This document shows positions 1 to 9,981 of a stretch of DNA of 12,848 nucleotides, in pieces; position 1 is the first letter of the stretch; each line of letters starts with the position of its first letter. This DNA comes from an uncultured bacterium. GTDB lineage: Bacteria; Actinomycetota; Coriobacteriia; Coriobacteriales; Atopobiaceae. A program made the position numbers and the translations under genes. Location: the NCBI GenBank assembly GCA_905215465.1, contig CAJMPT010000045.1, positions 1-12,848 on the forward strand, in the 5' to 3' direction. The notes beneath the pieces were generated by a model that worked only from the letters and a program-made list of their open reading frames with translations, had not been told where the DNA came from and did no database searches.

Positions 1-1766
<1,766 letters not shown>

Positions 1767-1809
1767 GCAACGCAAGCGCGCTAGCTGCATGATCTGACGC
1801 ACCCCCGGG

Positions 1810-1846
1810 CCGGGCCGGAAGCCAACTGCTTTCGGCCCGGTTTTTT
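1810..1846 (+). terminator. Intrinsic terminator after nifJ
   Basis: The 13-nt arms 1810-1822 and 1828-1840 pair fully, with one G-T wobble, around the 5-nt loop CAACT. Six T residues follow directly at 1841-1846. It lies 44 nt after the nifJ stop. This is a textbook Rho-independent terminator, and it separates nifJ from the downstream operon. Confidence 0.93.
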
Positions 1847-1897
1847 GTTGTCGTCGACGGGCTGCGGCTTGCTCACGGGTGCTGCATGGCAACGTGT

Positions 1898-1903
1898 TAG
1901 AGT
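1898..1903 (+). promoter_or_regulatory. Candidate -10 element of the murT-like operon
   Basis: TAGAGT keeps the T, A, A and T positions of the TATAAT consensus. It sits 50 nt before the start codon and after the nifJ terminator, so a promoter is expected in this gap. No good -35 element is seen at 16-18 nt upstream. A nearly identical TAGAGT precedes the SRP RNA gene (12590-12595). Directly after it, AGTTGATG is repeated in tandem (1901-1908 and 1909-1916), which may be chance. Confidence 0.3.
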
Positions 1904-1952
1904 TGATGAGTTGATGCGCGGCTTGGGGCTGCGCTGGCGAGAAAGGACGAAA

Positions 1953-3368
1953 ATGGCTGATGCTCATCGCGGTCCCAGGTACCAGCTGGCCATGGCGGCT
2001 GCCAAGGCCACGCAGGCCGCGCTCACGGCAGCCCATCGCAACGGTGGCCAGCTCCCGGGCGTGATTGCCGAGAAGATTGACCCGCAGATTCTCGCTGATG
2101 TGCCGCGGCCCAAGACTTTGGTGTGCGTCTCTGGCACCAATGGCAAGACCACCACCAACAACCTGCTGAACGATCTTCTCGCCGACAACGGATTTGAGGT
2201 CGTCAACAACAGGGCTGGCGGCAACGTGGCAAACGGAATTCAGTCGACGCTCATCAGGAACGCAACCATGTCCGGTGGCACGAAGAAGGACATGGCCGTC
2301 ATGGAGCTCGATGAGCTATCTTTCCGCAAGGTACTTCCGTACCTCACGCCCGACGTCATTCTGGTGACCAACCTTTATCGCGACTCCTTCAGCCGCAACG
2401 CCAACCCCGACTTCATCTTCAACGTGATGAGCCACTACGTGAGCCCCAAGACAAAGCTGGTGCTCAACGCGGACGATCTCATTTCCTGCCGCCTGGCGCC
2501 GCAGGATGGCAACCGCGTCTACTACTCCATCGGCCGGCTGGCGGATGACACCGCCGAGCCCCAGGGCATCGTCTGCGACCTCACGGCCTGTCCCGTCTGC
2601 GGCGGCAAGCTCGAGTACGACTACTGCCACCTGCGCCATCTGGGCCATGCAACCTGCAAGAGCTGCGGCTTTTCCAATCCCGAGCCCGACTACGAGCTGA
2701 CCGCCCTGGACCGCGACGCCCACTCCTTCGACGTCTGCGAGCGCTCGCACGAGGGGACTCCCACCTACACCTACCGTTACGGAAACTACTCCATCACCAA
2801 CCTGTACAACCTGTTCTCCACAGTTGTTGTGGCTCGTGAGCTGGGACTTTCTCCCGAGGCAATCGCCGCATCGCTGGAGCGTGGCATCAACGTGACGGCC
2901 CTGCGCTACACCGAAGAGCAGGTCGCCGGCAAGCGACTGGTGGCCGTTGCCTCAAAGGGCGAGAACAGCACGGCCACGTCTGTGGCGCTGGACACCATCC
3001 GGAAGGAGCCAGGCAGCAAGGCCGTTGTGGTCATGCTGGCCGATGCGCACAAGGCGGCCAACCCCAAGGAGAACGAGTACATAGGCTGGTACTACCAGAC
3101 CGACTTCGAGTACCTTAAGGACCCCAGCATCAAGCAGGTGGTGGTCCAGGGCGCCACCAACCCCGACCTGCTGCCGCGCCTGCGTCTGGCCGGCATTGAC
3201 CCGGACAAGCTCACCATGGTGGAGACCCCCGAGCAGGCCGCCGCGGCCGTGGACCCCAGCGGCGTCGACTCCGTCTTCTGGGCCTTTGACATCTACAACG
3301 GGCCTGACGTGGAGAAGAGCCGCACGCTTGTGGCTCAGAAGATCAAGGAGGCCGCAGATGCCCGATAG
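1953..3368 (+). CDS. MurT-like Mur ligase family protein (DUF1727-type C-terminus), divergent paralogue
   Basis: This 471-residue protein resembles MurT, the ATP-using subunit of the MurT/GatD complex that amidates the D-Glu of lipid II. Visible parts: the P-loop SGTNGKTTT (60-68), an acidic ELDE segment (118-121), LNADD (171-175), a zinc ribbon with Cys 213, 216, 235 and 238, and a DUF1727-like C-terminus with WYYQTDFE (379-386). The start is set by GAAAGGA (1941-1947), 5 nt before the ATG; a longer frame from a TTG at 1845 would begin inside the terminator. Oddities compared with Staphylococcus aureus MurT as recalled: KNPAG is replaced by SKGEN (334-338), RDQxDR by RDSFSR (143-148), and the DGRD segment before W379 by KENEY (372-376). 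ATP binding is probably kept, but normal isoglutaminyl synthesis is doubtful. The last 11 nt overlap the next gene. Family assignment is firm; function is not. Confidence 0.85.
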   Translation: MADAHRGPRYQLAMAAAKATQAALTAAHRNGGQLPGVIAEKIDPQILADVPRPKTLVCVSGTNGKTTTNNLLNDLLADNGFEVVNNRAGGNVANGIQSTLIRNATMSGGTKKDMAVMELDELSFRKVLPYLTPDVILVTNLYRDSFSRNANPDFIFNVMSHYVSPKTKLVLNADDLISCRLAPQDGNRVYYSIGRLADDTAEPQGIVCDLTACPVCGGKLEYDYCHLRHLGHATCKSCGFSNPEPDYELTALDRDAHSFDVCERSHEGTPTYTYRYGNYSITNLYNLFSTVVVARELGLSPEAIAASLERGINVTALRYTEEQVAGKRLVAVASKGENSTATSVALDTIRKEPGSKAVVVMLADAHKAANPKENEYIGWYYQTDFEYLKDPSIKQVVVQGATNPDLLPRLRLAGIDPDKLTMVETPEQAAAAVDPSGVDSVFWAFDIYNGPDVEKSRTLVAQKIKEAADAR

Positions 3369-4110
3369 CGCCGGCAAGACCATCGTCGAGGTCCTCTATC
3401 CGGAGTACGCAAACCAGGCCGGTGACAACGGCAACGCCATGTACCTGCGCGCCTGCCTGCCTGACGCCACGTTTGTGGAGACCAGCCATGATGACGTGCC
3501 GTACTTTGCGGAGCACGTACCCTCGCTGGTCCTTCTCTGCGGCATGTCCGAAGCCCAGCAGGAGAAGACCATTGAGCTTCTGATGCCGTATCGCGACCGT
3601 CTGAACGCGCTCGTCGATGCTGGGGTTCCCATGCTCTTCACCGGCAGCGCTCCGGAAGTCCTGGGCACCAAGATTGTGAACCCCGACGGTTCCGAGATTG
3701 CTGGCCTGGGGATTCTTGACTTTGTGACCTCCCGCAACATGCCTGATCGCTACCACGACGTAGTCATTGGAGACTTTGTGCCTGCGCCAGGCGAGAAGCC
3801 CATCAAGGTCGTTGGCTTCAAGATTCAGTTCACGCAGGTTGAGGGCCACAATCAGGCTGGCTACTTCTGCCACGATGAGGTCGGCTTTGGCCTCAATAAG
3901 GGCACTAAGCTTGAGGGCTTCCACAAGAACAACCTCATGGCAACCTGGCTCATTGGCCCGCTGCTGCCGCTCAACCCGGACTTTACGCGCTACCTGCTTG
4001 ACCTCATGGGTCGAGCAGATGCCCCTCTCGCCTTTGAGGCAGAGGTTCGCGCCGCCTATGACGAGCGCATCAAAACATTCCGCCTGCCCGGCATGGGCTT
4101 GGCGTACTAG
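3358..4110 (+). CDS. GatD-like class I glutamine amidotransferase-fold protein lacking catalytic Cys and His
   Basis: This 250-residue protein aligns with GatD, which hydrolyses glutamine to supply ammonia to MurT. The shared core includes NPDGSEIAGLGILDF (108-122) and the WLIGPLLPLN stretch (197-206). Against S. aureus GatD, recalled from memory, the nucleophile segment ICGGYQFLG reads TGSAPEVLG (95-103), putting Gly96 at Cys94. TYLHGP reads TWLIGP (196-201), putting Ile199 at His189. GFENHGG is also lost and reads GFKIQFT (153-159). Cys61 aligns with the earlier GGG loop, not with the nucleophile. Arg131 may match the conserved Arg128. The start is an ATG 6 nt after a perfect AAGGAGG (3345-3351), inside the end of the MurT-like gene, which suggests coupled translation and a complex. 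It is probably not a glutaminase; a structural, ammonia-independent or regulatory partner role is inferred. Confidence 0.82.
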   Translation: MPDSAGKTIVEVLYPEYANQAGDNGNAMYLRACLPDATFVETSHDDVPYFAEHVPSLVLLCGMSEAQQEKTIELLMPYRDRLNALVDAGVPMLFTGSAPEVLGTKIVNPDGSEIAGLGILDFVTSRNMPDRYHDVVIGDFVPAPGEKPIKVVGFKIQFTQVEGHNQAGYFCHDEVGFGLNKGTKLEGFHKNNLMATWLIGPLLPLNPDFTRYLLDLMGRADAPLAFEAEVRAAYDERIKTFRLPGMGLAY

Positions 4111-4130
4111 AAGCGAAAGGACGCCTGCCC

Positions 4131-5386
4131 GTGAACCCCGTCGTGGTCATACCGTCGTACTGGACCGAGGGCGCGCAGCCCGACGGGCTGGGAAAGCCGG
4201 GCGTCTATGACTACGCCACGCCCATTGGCAAGCCGCTCCCGGAGCTTGAGCTGTGCCTCGCGTCGCTTGAGCAGGTGCGCGGCGTCATCAGGGTCATCGT
4301 GCTGGTCGTGGCCCCATCGTCCTGCGAGGAGTCTGCACGCGCCCGCGCGAACTCCATCTGTCGCGCGCACATGGACCTGAATCCGCTGGTCATCGGCCAG
4401 CAGGAGGCCGCCTACGTCACCGGTGCCGTCGGCCGGATGCTGCCCAACGTGGTGGGGGAGGCCGTTGCCCTGCGCGGCTACGGCGCCATCAAGAACCTTG
4501 GCCTTGCCGTCGCCGCCATCATGGGACACGACGTGGCTGTCTTTCTCGATGATGACAACGTGGCCCTCGACCAGGACTTCCTTCTGAACGCCGTCTACGG
4601 TCTGGGGTCGCTCAACCGCCAGGGGCAGCACATCAGCGCAAAGAGCGGCTACTTTGTGGACGCCTCTGGCTCGGCACTGCCACGCCCGTCGACGGCCTGG
4701 TCGGAGCGCTACTGGTCAAAGGCCGGCGAGTTCACCAAGGTCATGGAGCGCATGCTCTCCGCCACGCGCTTCTCAAGGTCAAACCACATGTGCGGCGGCT
4801 GCTGCGCGCTTCATGCGGAGGCCTTTGCCCGTGTGCCGTTTGACCCCTACATCACACGCGGAGAAGACCTTGATTATGTCTTTGACCTGCGCGCCTTTGG
4901 TCTGGACGTTTGGTTTGACAATGCCTGGTGCGTTCGCAGCCAGCCGCCCGAGGAGACGGCCAGCGACCCCTCGCTCTTCATGCAGGACACCTATCGCTGG
5001 CTCTATGAGTACCGCAAGCTCGAGGCCCTCAACGCGCGGCGAGACCTACGCACCATAACGCGGGAGTCCCTCATGCCCTATCCGGCGCCGTGGGTCTTTC
5101 CCGAGGTCCGCCAGCGCGTCTTCAAGACAGCGCACCGTCGCATGATCGCGGGCCCCGACCGCCTCTCCTACCTGCGCATCATTACGCGTGGCCGTCACGA
5201 GGCGGAACGCTATGCCCGCTCGTCGTCCACGCGCTACCTCTCCTTTGCCATGGCCTGGCCGGGCATTATGGCGTCGCTCTGGGAGGACCGCTACCTCAAG
5301 GCGACCATCCTCAAGACCGGCGAGCTTGAGCCCATCCTGCAGAAAGTCACGCCGGCAGACCTCTCCGGCAACCTTGGAGGAGACCT

Positions 5387-5390
<4 letters not shown>
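4131..5390 (+). CDS. GT-A fold glycosyltransferase, family 2-like
   Basis: This is a 419-residue soluble protein with no obvious signal peptide or membrane helix. VVVIPSY at residues 4-10 is the usual first strand of a GT-A fold. FLDDDN (138-143) is the metal- and sugar-nucleotide-binding DxD region. RGEDLDYVFDLRAFG (243-257) matches the ED-type acceptor/catalytic segment of GT2-like enzymes. A cysteine cluster CGGCC lies at 221-225. The C-terminal 130 residues are rich in Arg and aromatic residues and are not recognised. The start is a GTG, 20 nt after the gatD-like stop, with AAAGGA (4116-4121) 9 nt before it. The stop overlaps the next start (ATGA). The donor and acceptor cannot be read from sequence; the operon suggests an envelope-related substrate. 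Fold assignment is good, exact family uncertain. Confidence 0.8.
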
Positions 5391-6727
<1,337 letters not shown>

Positions 6728-6754
6728 ATCGCATCGGCGTGAGCCGAGAAACAA

Positions 6755-6770
6755 GCGTCCTTGCGGACGC
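6755..6770 (+). promoter_or_regulatory. Small hairpin just before the response-regulator ribosome site
   Basis: GCGTCC (6755-6760) and GGACGC (6765-6770) pair perfectly around the loop TTGC. No T run follows, so it is not an intrinsic terminator. It ends 2 nt before the CAGGGGGA ribosome-binding region of the next gene. It may stabilise the message or tune translation of the regulator relative to the kinase, but a chance hairpin in GC-rich DNA is possible. Confidence 0.4.
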
Positions 6771-6787
6771 AACAGGGGGATTTGCAC

Positions 6788-7507
6788 ATGCGCGCAATGA
6801 TCGTTGACGACGAGGCTCCCGCTCGCTCCGAGCTGCGTTACCTGCTTGAGGAGACGGGCCGCATCGACGGCATCATGGAGGCACCCAGCGCCCGCGAGGC
6901 CGTGGAGCGCCTGATGGACGGCAAGGTGGACGTCATGTTCCTGGACATCCAGATGCCCAAGACGTCCGGAATGCAGCTGGCCGAGGCCCTGCACAAGCTC
7001 AAGAACCCGCCAGCCATCGTCTTTGTGACGGCCTACAGCGAGTACGCGCTCGACGCCTTTGGCGTGGATGCCGTCGACTACCTGATGAAGCCCGTCGAGC
7101 CTGAGCGCCTGACGCAGGCCCTCGACAAGGTCCAGGGCCGCATGAAGCCCGAGGAGCCGCAGAACCACTCCGCCGTGGAGCGCATCCCGGTGGTCAAGAG
7201 CGGACGCAAGGTGCTGGTGCCCATCGACCGGATTCGCTACATCGAGGCCAAGGACGACTACTCCTGCATCTACACGGACGTCGACAGGTTCCTCTCCACC
7301 ATCAGCCTAGCCAAGCTCGAGCAGAAGCTTGCGCCGCACGGCTTTTTCCGCGTGCACCGTGGCTACATCGTCAACCTTGAGTATGTCGAGGACGTCGAGG
7401 TCATCTCCTCCGGCATCCTCCAGCTGGGCATCAACGGCATCGAGGGCAAGAAGATCTCCGTCTCCCGCCGCCGCGTGGTCGCGCTCAAGCGCGCACTTGG
7501 GCTGTAG
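6788..7507 (+). CDS. LytTR-family response regulator
   Basis: This 239-residue cytoplasmic transcription factor is the probable partner of the sensor kinase. The receiver domain (about 1-120) has the acidic pair Asp7/Asp8, the phospho-acceptor Asp53 in FLDIQMP, Thr81 and Lys101 in MKPV. The C-terminal domain (about 133-237) has LytTR hallmarks: IRYIEAKDDYSCIYT, FFRVHRGYIVNL and ISVSRRR. LytTR proteins bind direct repeats in promoters of, for example, cell-wall, quorum-sensing or virulence genes. The ATG at 6788 is chosen because GGGGGA lies 7 nt upstream; an in-frame TTG at 6761 lies inside the hairpin. The 60-nt gap after the kinase is the widest in the operon. The targets are unknown, and no LytTR-type direct repeat stood out in the window. 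Confidence 0.95.
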   Translation: MRAMIVDDEAPARSELRYLLEETGRIDGIMEAPSAREAVERLMDGKVDVMFLDIQMPKTSGMQLAEALHKLKNPPAIVFVTAYSEYALDAFGVDAVDYLMKPVEPERLTQALDKVQGRMKPEEPQNHSAVERIPVVKSGRKVLVPIDRIRYIEAKDDYSCIYTDVDRFLSTISLAKLEQKLAPHGFFRVHRGYIVNLEYVEDVEVISSGILQLGINGIEGKKISVSRRRVVALKRALGL

Positions 7508-7525
7508 GTGACTCCGTTGTCTCTC

Positions 7526-7975
7526 ATGCGCTACGACATCATCTCCGACACCCATGGCTTCCTGGAGCCCGACCTTCTCGACCAGCTCCAGGGCGCGGAC
7601 GTCATCGTGCATGCGGGCGACATCTGCTCCGGCGCGGACTACCGCACCCTGCAGAAGATTGCTCCCGTGCAGATGTGCCTGGGCAACAACGACTGGGCCT
7701 ACGAGTACGGTCCCGAGGTCAAGACGCGAAAGGTCTTCTTCTCCAGTGGGCTGAGGTGGCAGGTGGTGCACTATCGCCAGCACCTCAACCTGCTCAAGTG
7801 CGACGTTGCCATCTGCGGCCACACGCACAAGCCCTTTGTGGAGCGCGATGAGTGGACGGGCACGTTGGTCATGAACCCGGGCAGCCCCACGTACCCGCGC
7901 GGCAGCAAGCCCTCCATGGGTCGCATCCTCTGCGAGGACGGCCGCGTCGTCGACGCCCAGATCATCGAGCTCTAA
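7526..7975 (+). CDS. YfcE/MJ0936-type metallophosphoesterase
   Basis: This calcineurin-like phosphodiesterase has 149 residues, a usual size for the small YfcE class. All metal-binding motifs are visible: ISDTHG (6-11), HAGDI (29-33), GNND (53-56), a His at VHY (82-84), GHTH (98-101) and NPGS (117-120). Family members hydrolyse phosphodiesters with two metal ions; natural substrates are mostly unknown. The start is uncertain. The ATG at 7526 gives the usual short N-terminus but has no well-spaced ribosome site. A TTG at 7517 lies 6 nt after AGGTG (7506-7510), and a GTG at 7508 begins right after the regulator stop. It is probably the last gene of the operon, facing the convergent PAP2 gene. 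Confidence 0.92.
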   Translation: MRYDIISDTHGFLEPDLLDQLQGADVIVHAGDICSGADYRTLQKIAPVQMCLGNNDWAYEYGPEVKTRKVFFSSGLRWQVVHYRQHLNLLKCDVAICGHTHKPFVERDEWTGTLVMNPGSPTYPRGSKPSMGRILCEDGRVVDAQIIEL

Positions 7976-8043
7976 CCCCGACAGACAACGGGGACAACAG
8001 GGACGTTGACAACCACCCGGTAAAGGGGCCACCTCTGGCCCTC
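7976..8043. other. G-rich structured stretch in the convergent gap
   Basis: The first part of the 164-nt gap between the phosphoesterase and the PAP2 gene contains CCCCG/CGGGG arms around 8 nt just after the stop (7977-7994). It also contains a perfect 6-bp hairpin, GGGCCA-CCTC-TGGCCC (8026-8041). GGGGAC and GGGACG occur at 7990-8004, the same kind of word seen in the adjacent inverted repeat. No T run follows either hairpin. It may be an eroded repeat copy or part of a two-way termination region. Confidence 0.4.
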
Positions 8044-8120
8044 AAATTGGGGACGTGTTCAAATTTGCGCAAAAACGAACACGTCCCAAATTTGCGCAAA
8101 TTTGAACACGTCCCCAATTT
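8044..8120. repeat. REP-like element: perfect 30-bp inverted repeat with a nested third copy
   Basis: The segment 8044-8073 is the exact reverse complement of 8091-8120, with a 17-nt spacer. The core word is GGGGACGTGTTCAAATTTGC. The spacer holds a further partial copy: GAACACGTCCC and the following bases (8078-8098) match 8105-8125 over 21 nt with one mismatch, so the right half is also a direct repeat of period 27. It fills the gap between two converging genes. Perfect arms suggest recent origin or selection. Position and structure are like REP/BIME palindromes that can be moved by REP-associated tyrosine transposases, but no transposase is present in the window. It could also act as a two-way terminator or RNA-stabilising stem. 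Confidence 0.85.
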
Positions 8121-8139
8121 GCGCGTCTCCGCTGTCAGG

Positions 8140-8838
8140 TCACTGGCGGGGATGAAGGCCTTCCTCGTCCATGAAGGCAGGGGCGATGACCTTGGTGAAG
8201 AAGACCAGCCAGATCAGGGAGACGCAGAAGCCGGCAATGACGTCCGAGGCGTAGTGGACGCCCAGGTAGATGCGGCTGATGCCCACCATCACGATGATCA
8301 GGCCAAACAGACAGCACCACACGTGGCGCATGATGTCGTCTCGCTCGTACTTCCAAATCATCCAGATGAGAAGCCCGTAGAACGCCATGGAGATCATTGA
8401 GTGACCCGAGGGAAAGCTGTAGCTGCCCTCCACGGCCAGGCGGTACCCGTCGGGCCTCGGCCTCTGCACGATGAACTTGAGCACCTGGTTGAGCACGAGC
8501 GCCCCCACCACGTTGGCGCACACGCAGCGCCCAGGCGCCTTGCCCGGCGCAAACGCAGCCACCACCAGGGCCATCACCAAGATCACGGCCACGGAGGAAA
8601 GCGACGTGAAGCCCTCCATGATGGGCGTCATGGTGTCTGACCTCAGCGTGACCACAAAGAAGCGGTAGGCCATGGAGTCCAGGGTCATGATCTCACCCTC
8701 GGCTACCTCTCTCAGCAGCCACACAAACACCAGCGCGGCGAAAAGCACCACGATGGTTCGAACGTTGTTTCTCGCATACGAAAGGACGCCCTGGGCCAGG
8801 CCCTGGGCGTCCCTCCTGGTATTGTTGCTTAAAGCCAT
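8140..8838 (-). CDS. PAP2-family membrane phosphatase
   Basis: This is a 232-residue membrane protein with about six hydrophobic segments (near 28-43, 83-96, 108-122, 149-162, 173-188 and 200-216). The three PAP2 signature motifs are intact: KFIVQRPRP (121-129), PSGH (143-146) and SRIYLGVHYASD (188-199), with His146 and His195 as the expected catalytic pair. Such enzymes dephosphorylate lipid phosphates such as phosphatidic acid or undecaprenyl diphosphate; which applies here is not shown. The loop between motif 1 and motif 2 is short. The start is 7 nt after the thioredoxin stop, and its AGGAG ribosome site (8847-8843) overlaps that stop codon, so the two genes form an operon. It ends at the edge of the repeat gap. 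Confidence 0.93.
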   Translation of the reverse strand: MALSNNTRRDAQGLAQGVLSYARNNVRTIVVLFAALVFVWLLREVAEGEIMTLDSMAYRFFVVTLRSDTMTPIMEGFTSLSSVAVILVMALVVAAFAPGKAPGRCVCANVVGALVLNQVLKFIVQRPRPDGYRLAVEGSYSFPSGHSMISMAFYGLLIWMIWKYERDDIMRHVWCCLFGLIIVMVGISRIYLGVHYASDVIAGFCVSLIWLVFFTKVIAPAFMDEEGLHPRQ

Positions 8839-8845
8839 GAAACTC

Positions 8846-9163
8846 CTAGAGGTAAGGCTCGATCTCTGCGATCAGGGCCTGCTTGGGCATGTTTCCAACA
8901 ACAGTATGCACGGGCGCGCCGTCCTTGAAGAGCATGAGCGTGGGGATGGAAACAATGCGGAACCGCGCGGCAAGGTCTCCCTCGTCGTCAACGTTGCACT
9001 TGTAGACGTTCATGCGGTCGCCAAACTCCTGCGCGACCTCCTCGACGACGGGTCCCAGCGCGCGGCACGGGCCGCACCACGGCGCCCAGAAGTCCACGAG
9101 GACGGGCTTTGCGGACTCGGAGAGGACGAGGTCGAACTCTGCACCGGTAATGGTCTTGGACAT
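8846..9163 (-). CDS. trxA: Thioredoxin
   Basis: This 105-residue single-domain thioredoxin is a cytoplasmic dithiol reductant that receives electrons from thioredoxin reductase. The active site is WCGPC (29-33), with the buried Asp24 in VDFWAPW and the cis-proline in SIPT (73-75). Length and fold order match bacterial Trx. The ATG at 9163 is preferred because AAGGGAG (9175-9169) lies 5 nt upstream; a GTG at 9184 would add seven residues without a ribosome site. It is first in a two-gene operon with the PAP2 gene. Several Trx paralogues are common in such genomes, so the symbol is a family name. Confidence 0.94.
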   Translation of the reverse strand: MSKTITGAEFDLVLSESAKPVLVDFWAPWCGPCRALGPVVEEVAQEFGDRMNVYKCNVDDEGDLAARFRIVSIPTLMLFKDGAPVHTVVGNMPKQALIAEIEPYL

Positions 9164-9201
9164 GATGGCTCCCTTCGCGGGCACTGTTTTTGCTTGTGTG
9201 C

Positions 9202-9207
9202 CTTATA
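9202..9207 (-). promoter_or_regulatory. Candidate -10 element for thioredoxin
   Basis: On the minus strand, TATAAG (9207-9202) lies 38 nt before the trx start codon in the gap between divergent genes. It differs from TATAAT at one position. No convincing -35 hexamer is seen 16-18 nt upstream, so support rests on the -10 match and position alone. Confidence 0.3.
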
Positions 9208-9308
9208 CCCAGAACTAAACTGGAGGACACACGGCAACGGCGGTTGCGGCGCGGCAGGCGAGAAGCCCGTCCGACCCAAAGCCCATCCCAAGGCAAATCG
9301 GAGGCCCC

Positions 9309-9863
9309 ATGGCATCGGAGCGCGAGCAGAGGCGCCAGGCGTACCTGGACAAGACGAGGTCGGAGGTGGCCTCACTGGTGGCGCGCGGCGTGCGCATGGG
9401 CGGCAACGCCTTCTCGCCGGTGCTGCTGGCAAAGGGCGAGCTCACGGCCGAGGAAGCTGCGGGCGCCGAGCCCTTCTCGGGTGCTGACGGGGCCGCGCTC
9501 AAGGCGTCGCTCAAGGCGCTGGGGTATGCGCCGGAGGACTGGGAGACGCTGGTGGCGGTGGACGCCGACGGCGCGCCGCTTGCTCCAGACCTCATGCGCC
9601 TTGCCGTGGCCACGCTCGACCCCGCCACGCTCATCTGCTGCGACGAGACCGCCACGCAGGCCGTCCGCGACGCCTACGCAGAGGAGCTCTCTGGCCTGGA
9701 GGACCTCAACGAGGCCCTTCTCCCCGCCGGCATGGTGGCCCACGTCTGCGGCGTGCGCTTCCTCAACCTGGGTGGCTTTGCCGCGGCGCTCGCGGATCCC
9801 CGCCAGAAGCAGGTCATGTGGGCCCGTCTGAAGCAGGTTCCGCCGCTTGCGGAGCCATATTAA
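9309..9863 (+). CDS. Hypothetical protein, 184 residues
   Basis: The family is not recognised. The protein is soluble, with no signal peptide or membrane helix. It starts with a charged helix (EREQRRQAYLDKTRSEV), followed by an Ala/Glu-rich middle. The most conserved-looking part is the C-terminal half, with LICCDETATQAVRDAYAEEL (about 107-126) and a segment rich in Gly, Gln and Trp at GGFAAALADPRQKQVMWARL (about 154-173), ending in PPLAEPY. The two adjacent Cys residues are the only obvious candidate reactive or metal-binding residues. A GGAGG (9300-9304) lies 4 nt before the ATG, and codon use matches the neighbours, so it is very likely a real gene. It is divergent from thioredoxin and ends just before the pgi promoter. 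No function is proposed. Confidence 0.85.
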   Translation: MASEREQRRQAYLDKTRSEVASLVARGVRMGGNAFSPVLLAKGELTAEEAAGAEPFSGADGAALKASLKALGYAPEDWETLVAVDADGAPLAPDLMRLAVATLDPATLICCDETATQAVRDAYAEELSGLEDLNEALLPAGMVAHVCGVRFLNLGGFAAALADPRQKQVMWARLKQVPPLAEPY

Positions 9864-9866
9864 CCG

Positions 9867-9895
9867 TTCACCGAGCACGTCCGTTGCCGTAAAAT
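9867..9895 (+). promoter_or_regulatory. Candidate sigma-A-type promoter of pgi
   Basis: TTCACC (9867-9872) and TAAAAT (9890-9895) are separated by 17 nt. They match four of six and five of six consensus bases. They start 3 nt after the stop of the preceding gene and would give a leader of about 80 nt before pgi. This is the best promoter match in the window. Confidence 0.6.
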
Positions 9896-9981
9896 GAAGC
9901 TGGTATGTGACTGGCCGCCCTGCCTGTGCTCCGCGGCGCCGGCGCCAGCCCTAGCGACTCCGTCAAAAGGAGGACATGCAC

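Noticed and set aside
1901..1916. Tandem AGTTGATG as a LytTR-type binding repeat
   Set aside because: The copies are directly adjacent, not spaced by about 10-12 nt as in LytTR sites, and do not resemble the usual half-site.
1845..1952. A 36-residue N-terminal extension of the MurT-like protein from a TTG at 1845
   Set aside because: The TTG lies within the T run of the nifJ terminator and lacks a ribosome site, while the ATG at 1953 has GAAAGGA at 5 nt and gives the usual MurT N-terminus.
3538..3540. Cys61 of the GatD-like protein as the catalytic nucleophile
   Set aside because: It aligns with the upstream GGG-S/Q-D loop of GatD, not with the nucleophile elbow, and the nucleophile segment can be aligned separately without gaps.
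8044..8125. A short CRISPR array, because the module occurs three times
   Set aside because: The copies are in both orientations with an almost absent spacer, and there are no cas genes. An inverted palindromic repeat explains it.
8846..9184. A GTG start at 9184 for thioredoxin
   Set aside because: It has no ribosome site and adds residues absent from typical thioredoxins; the ATG at 9163 has AAGGGAG at 5 nt.
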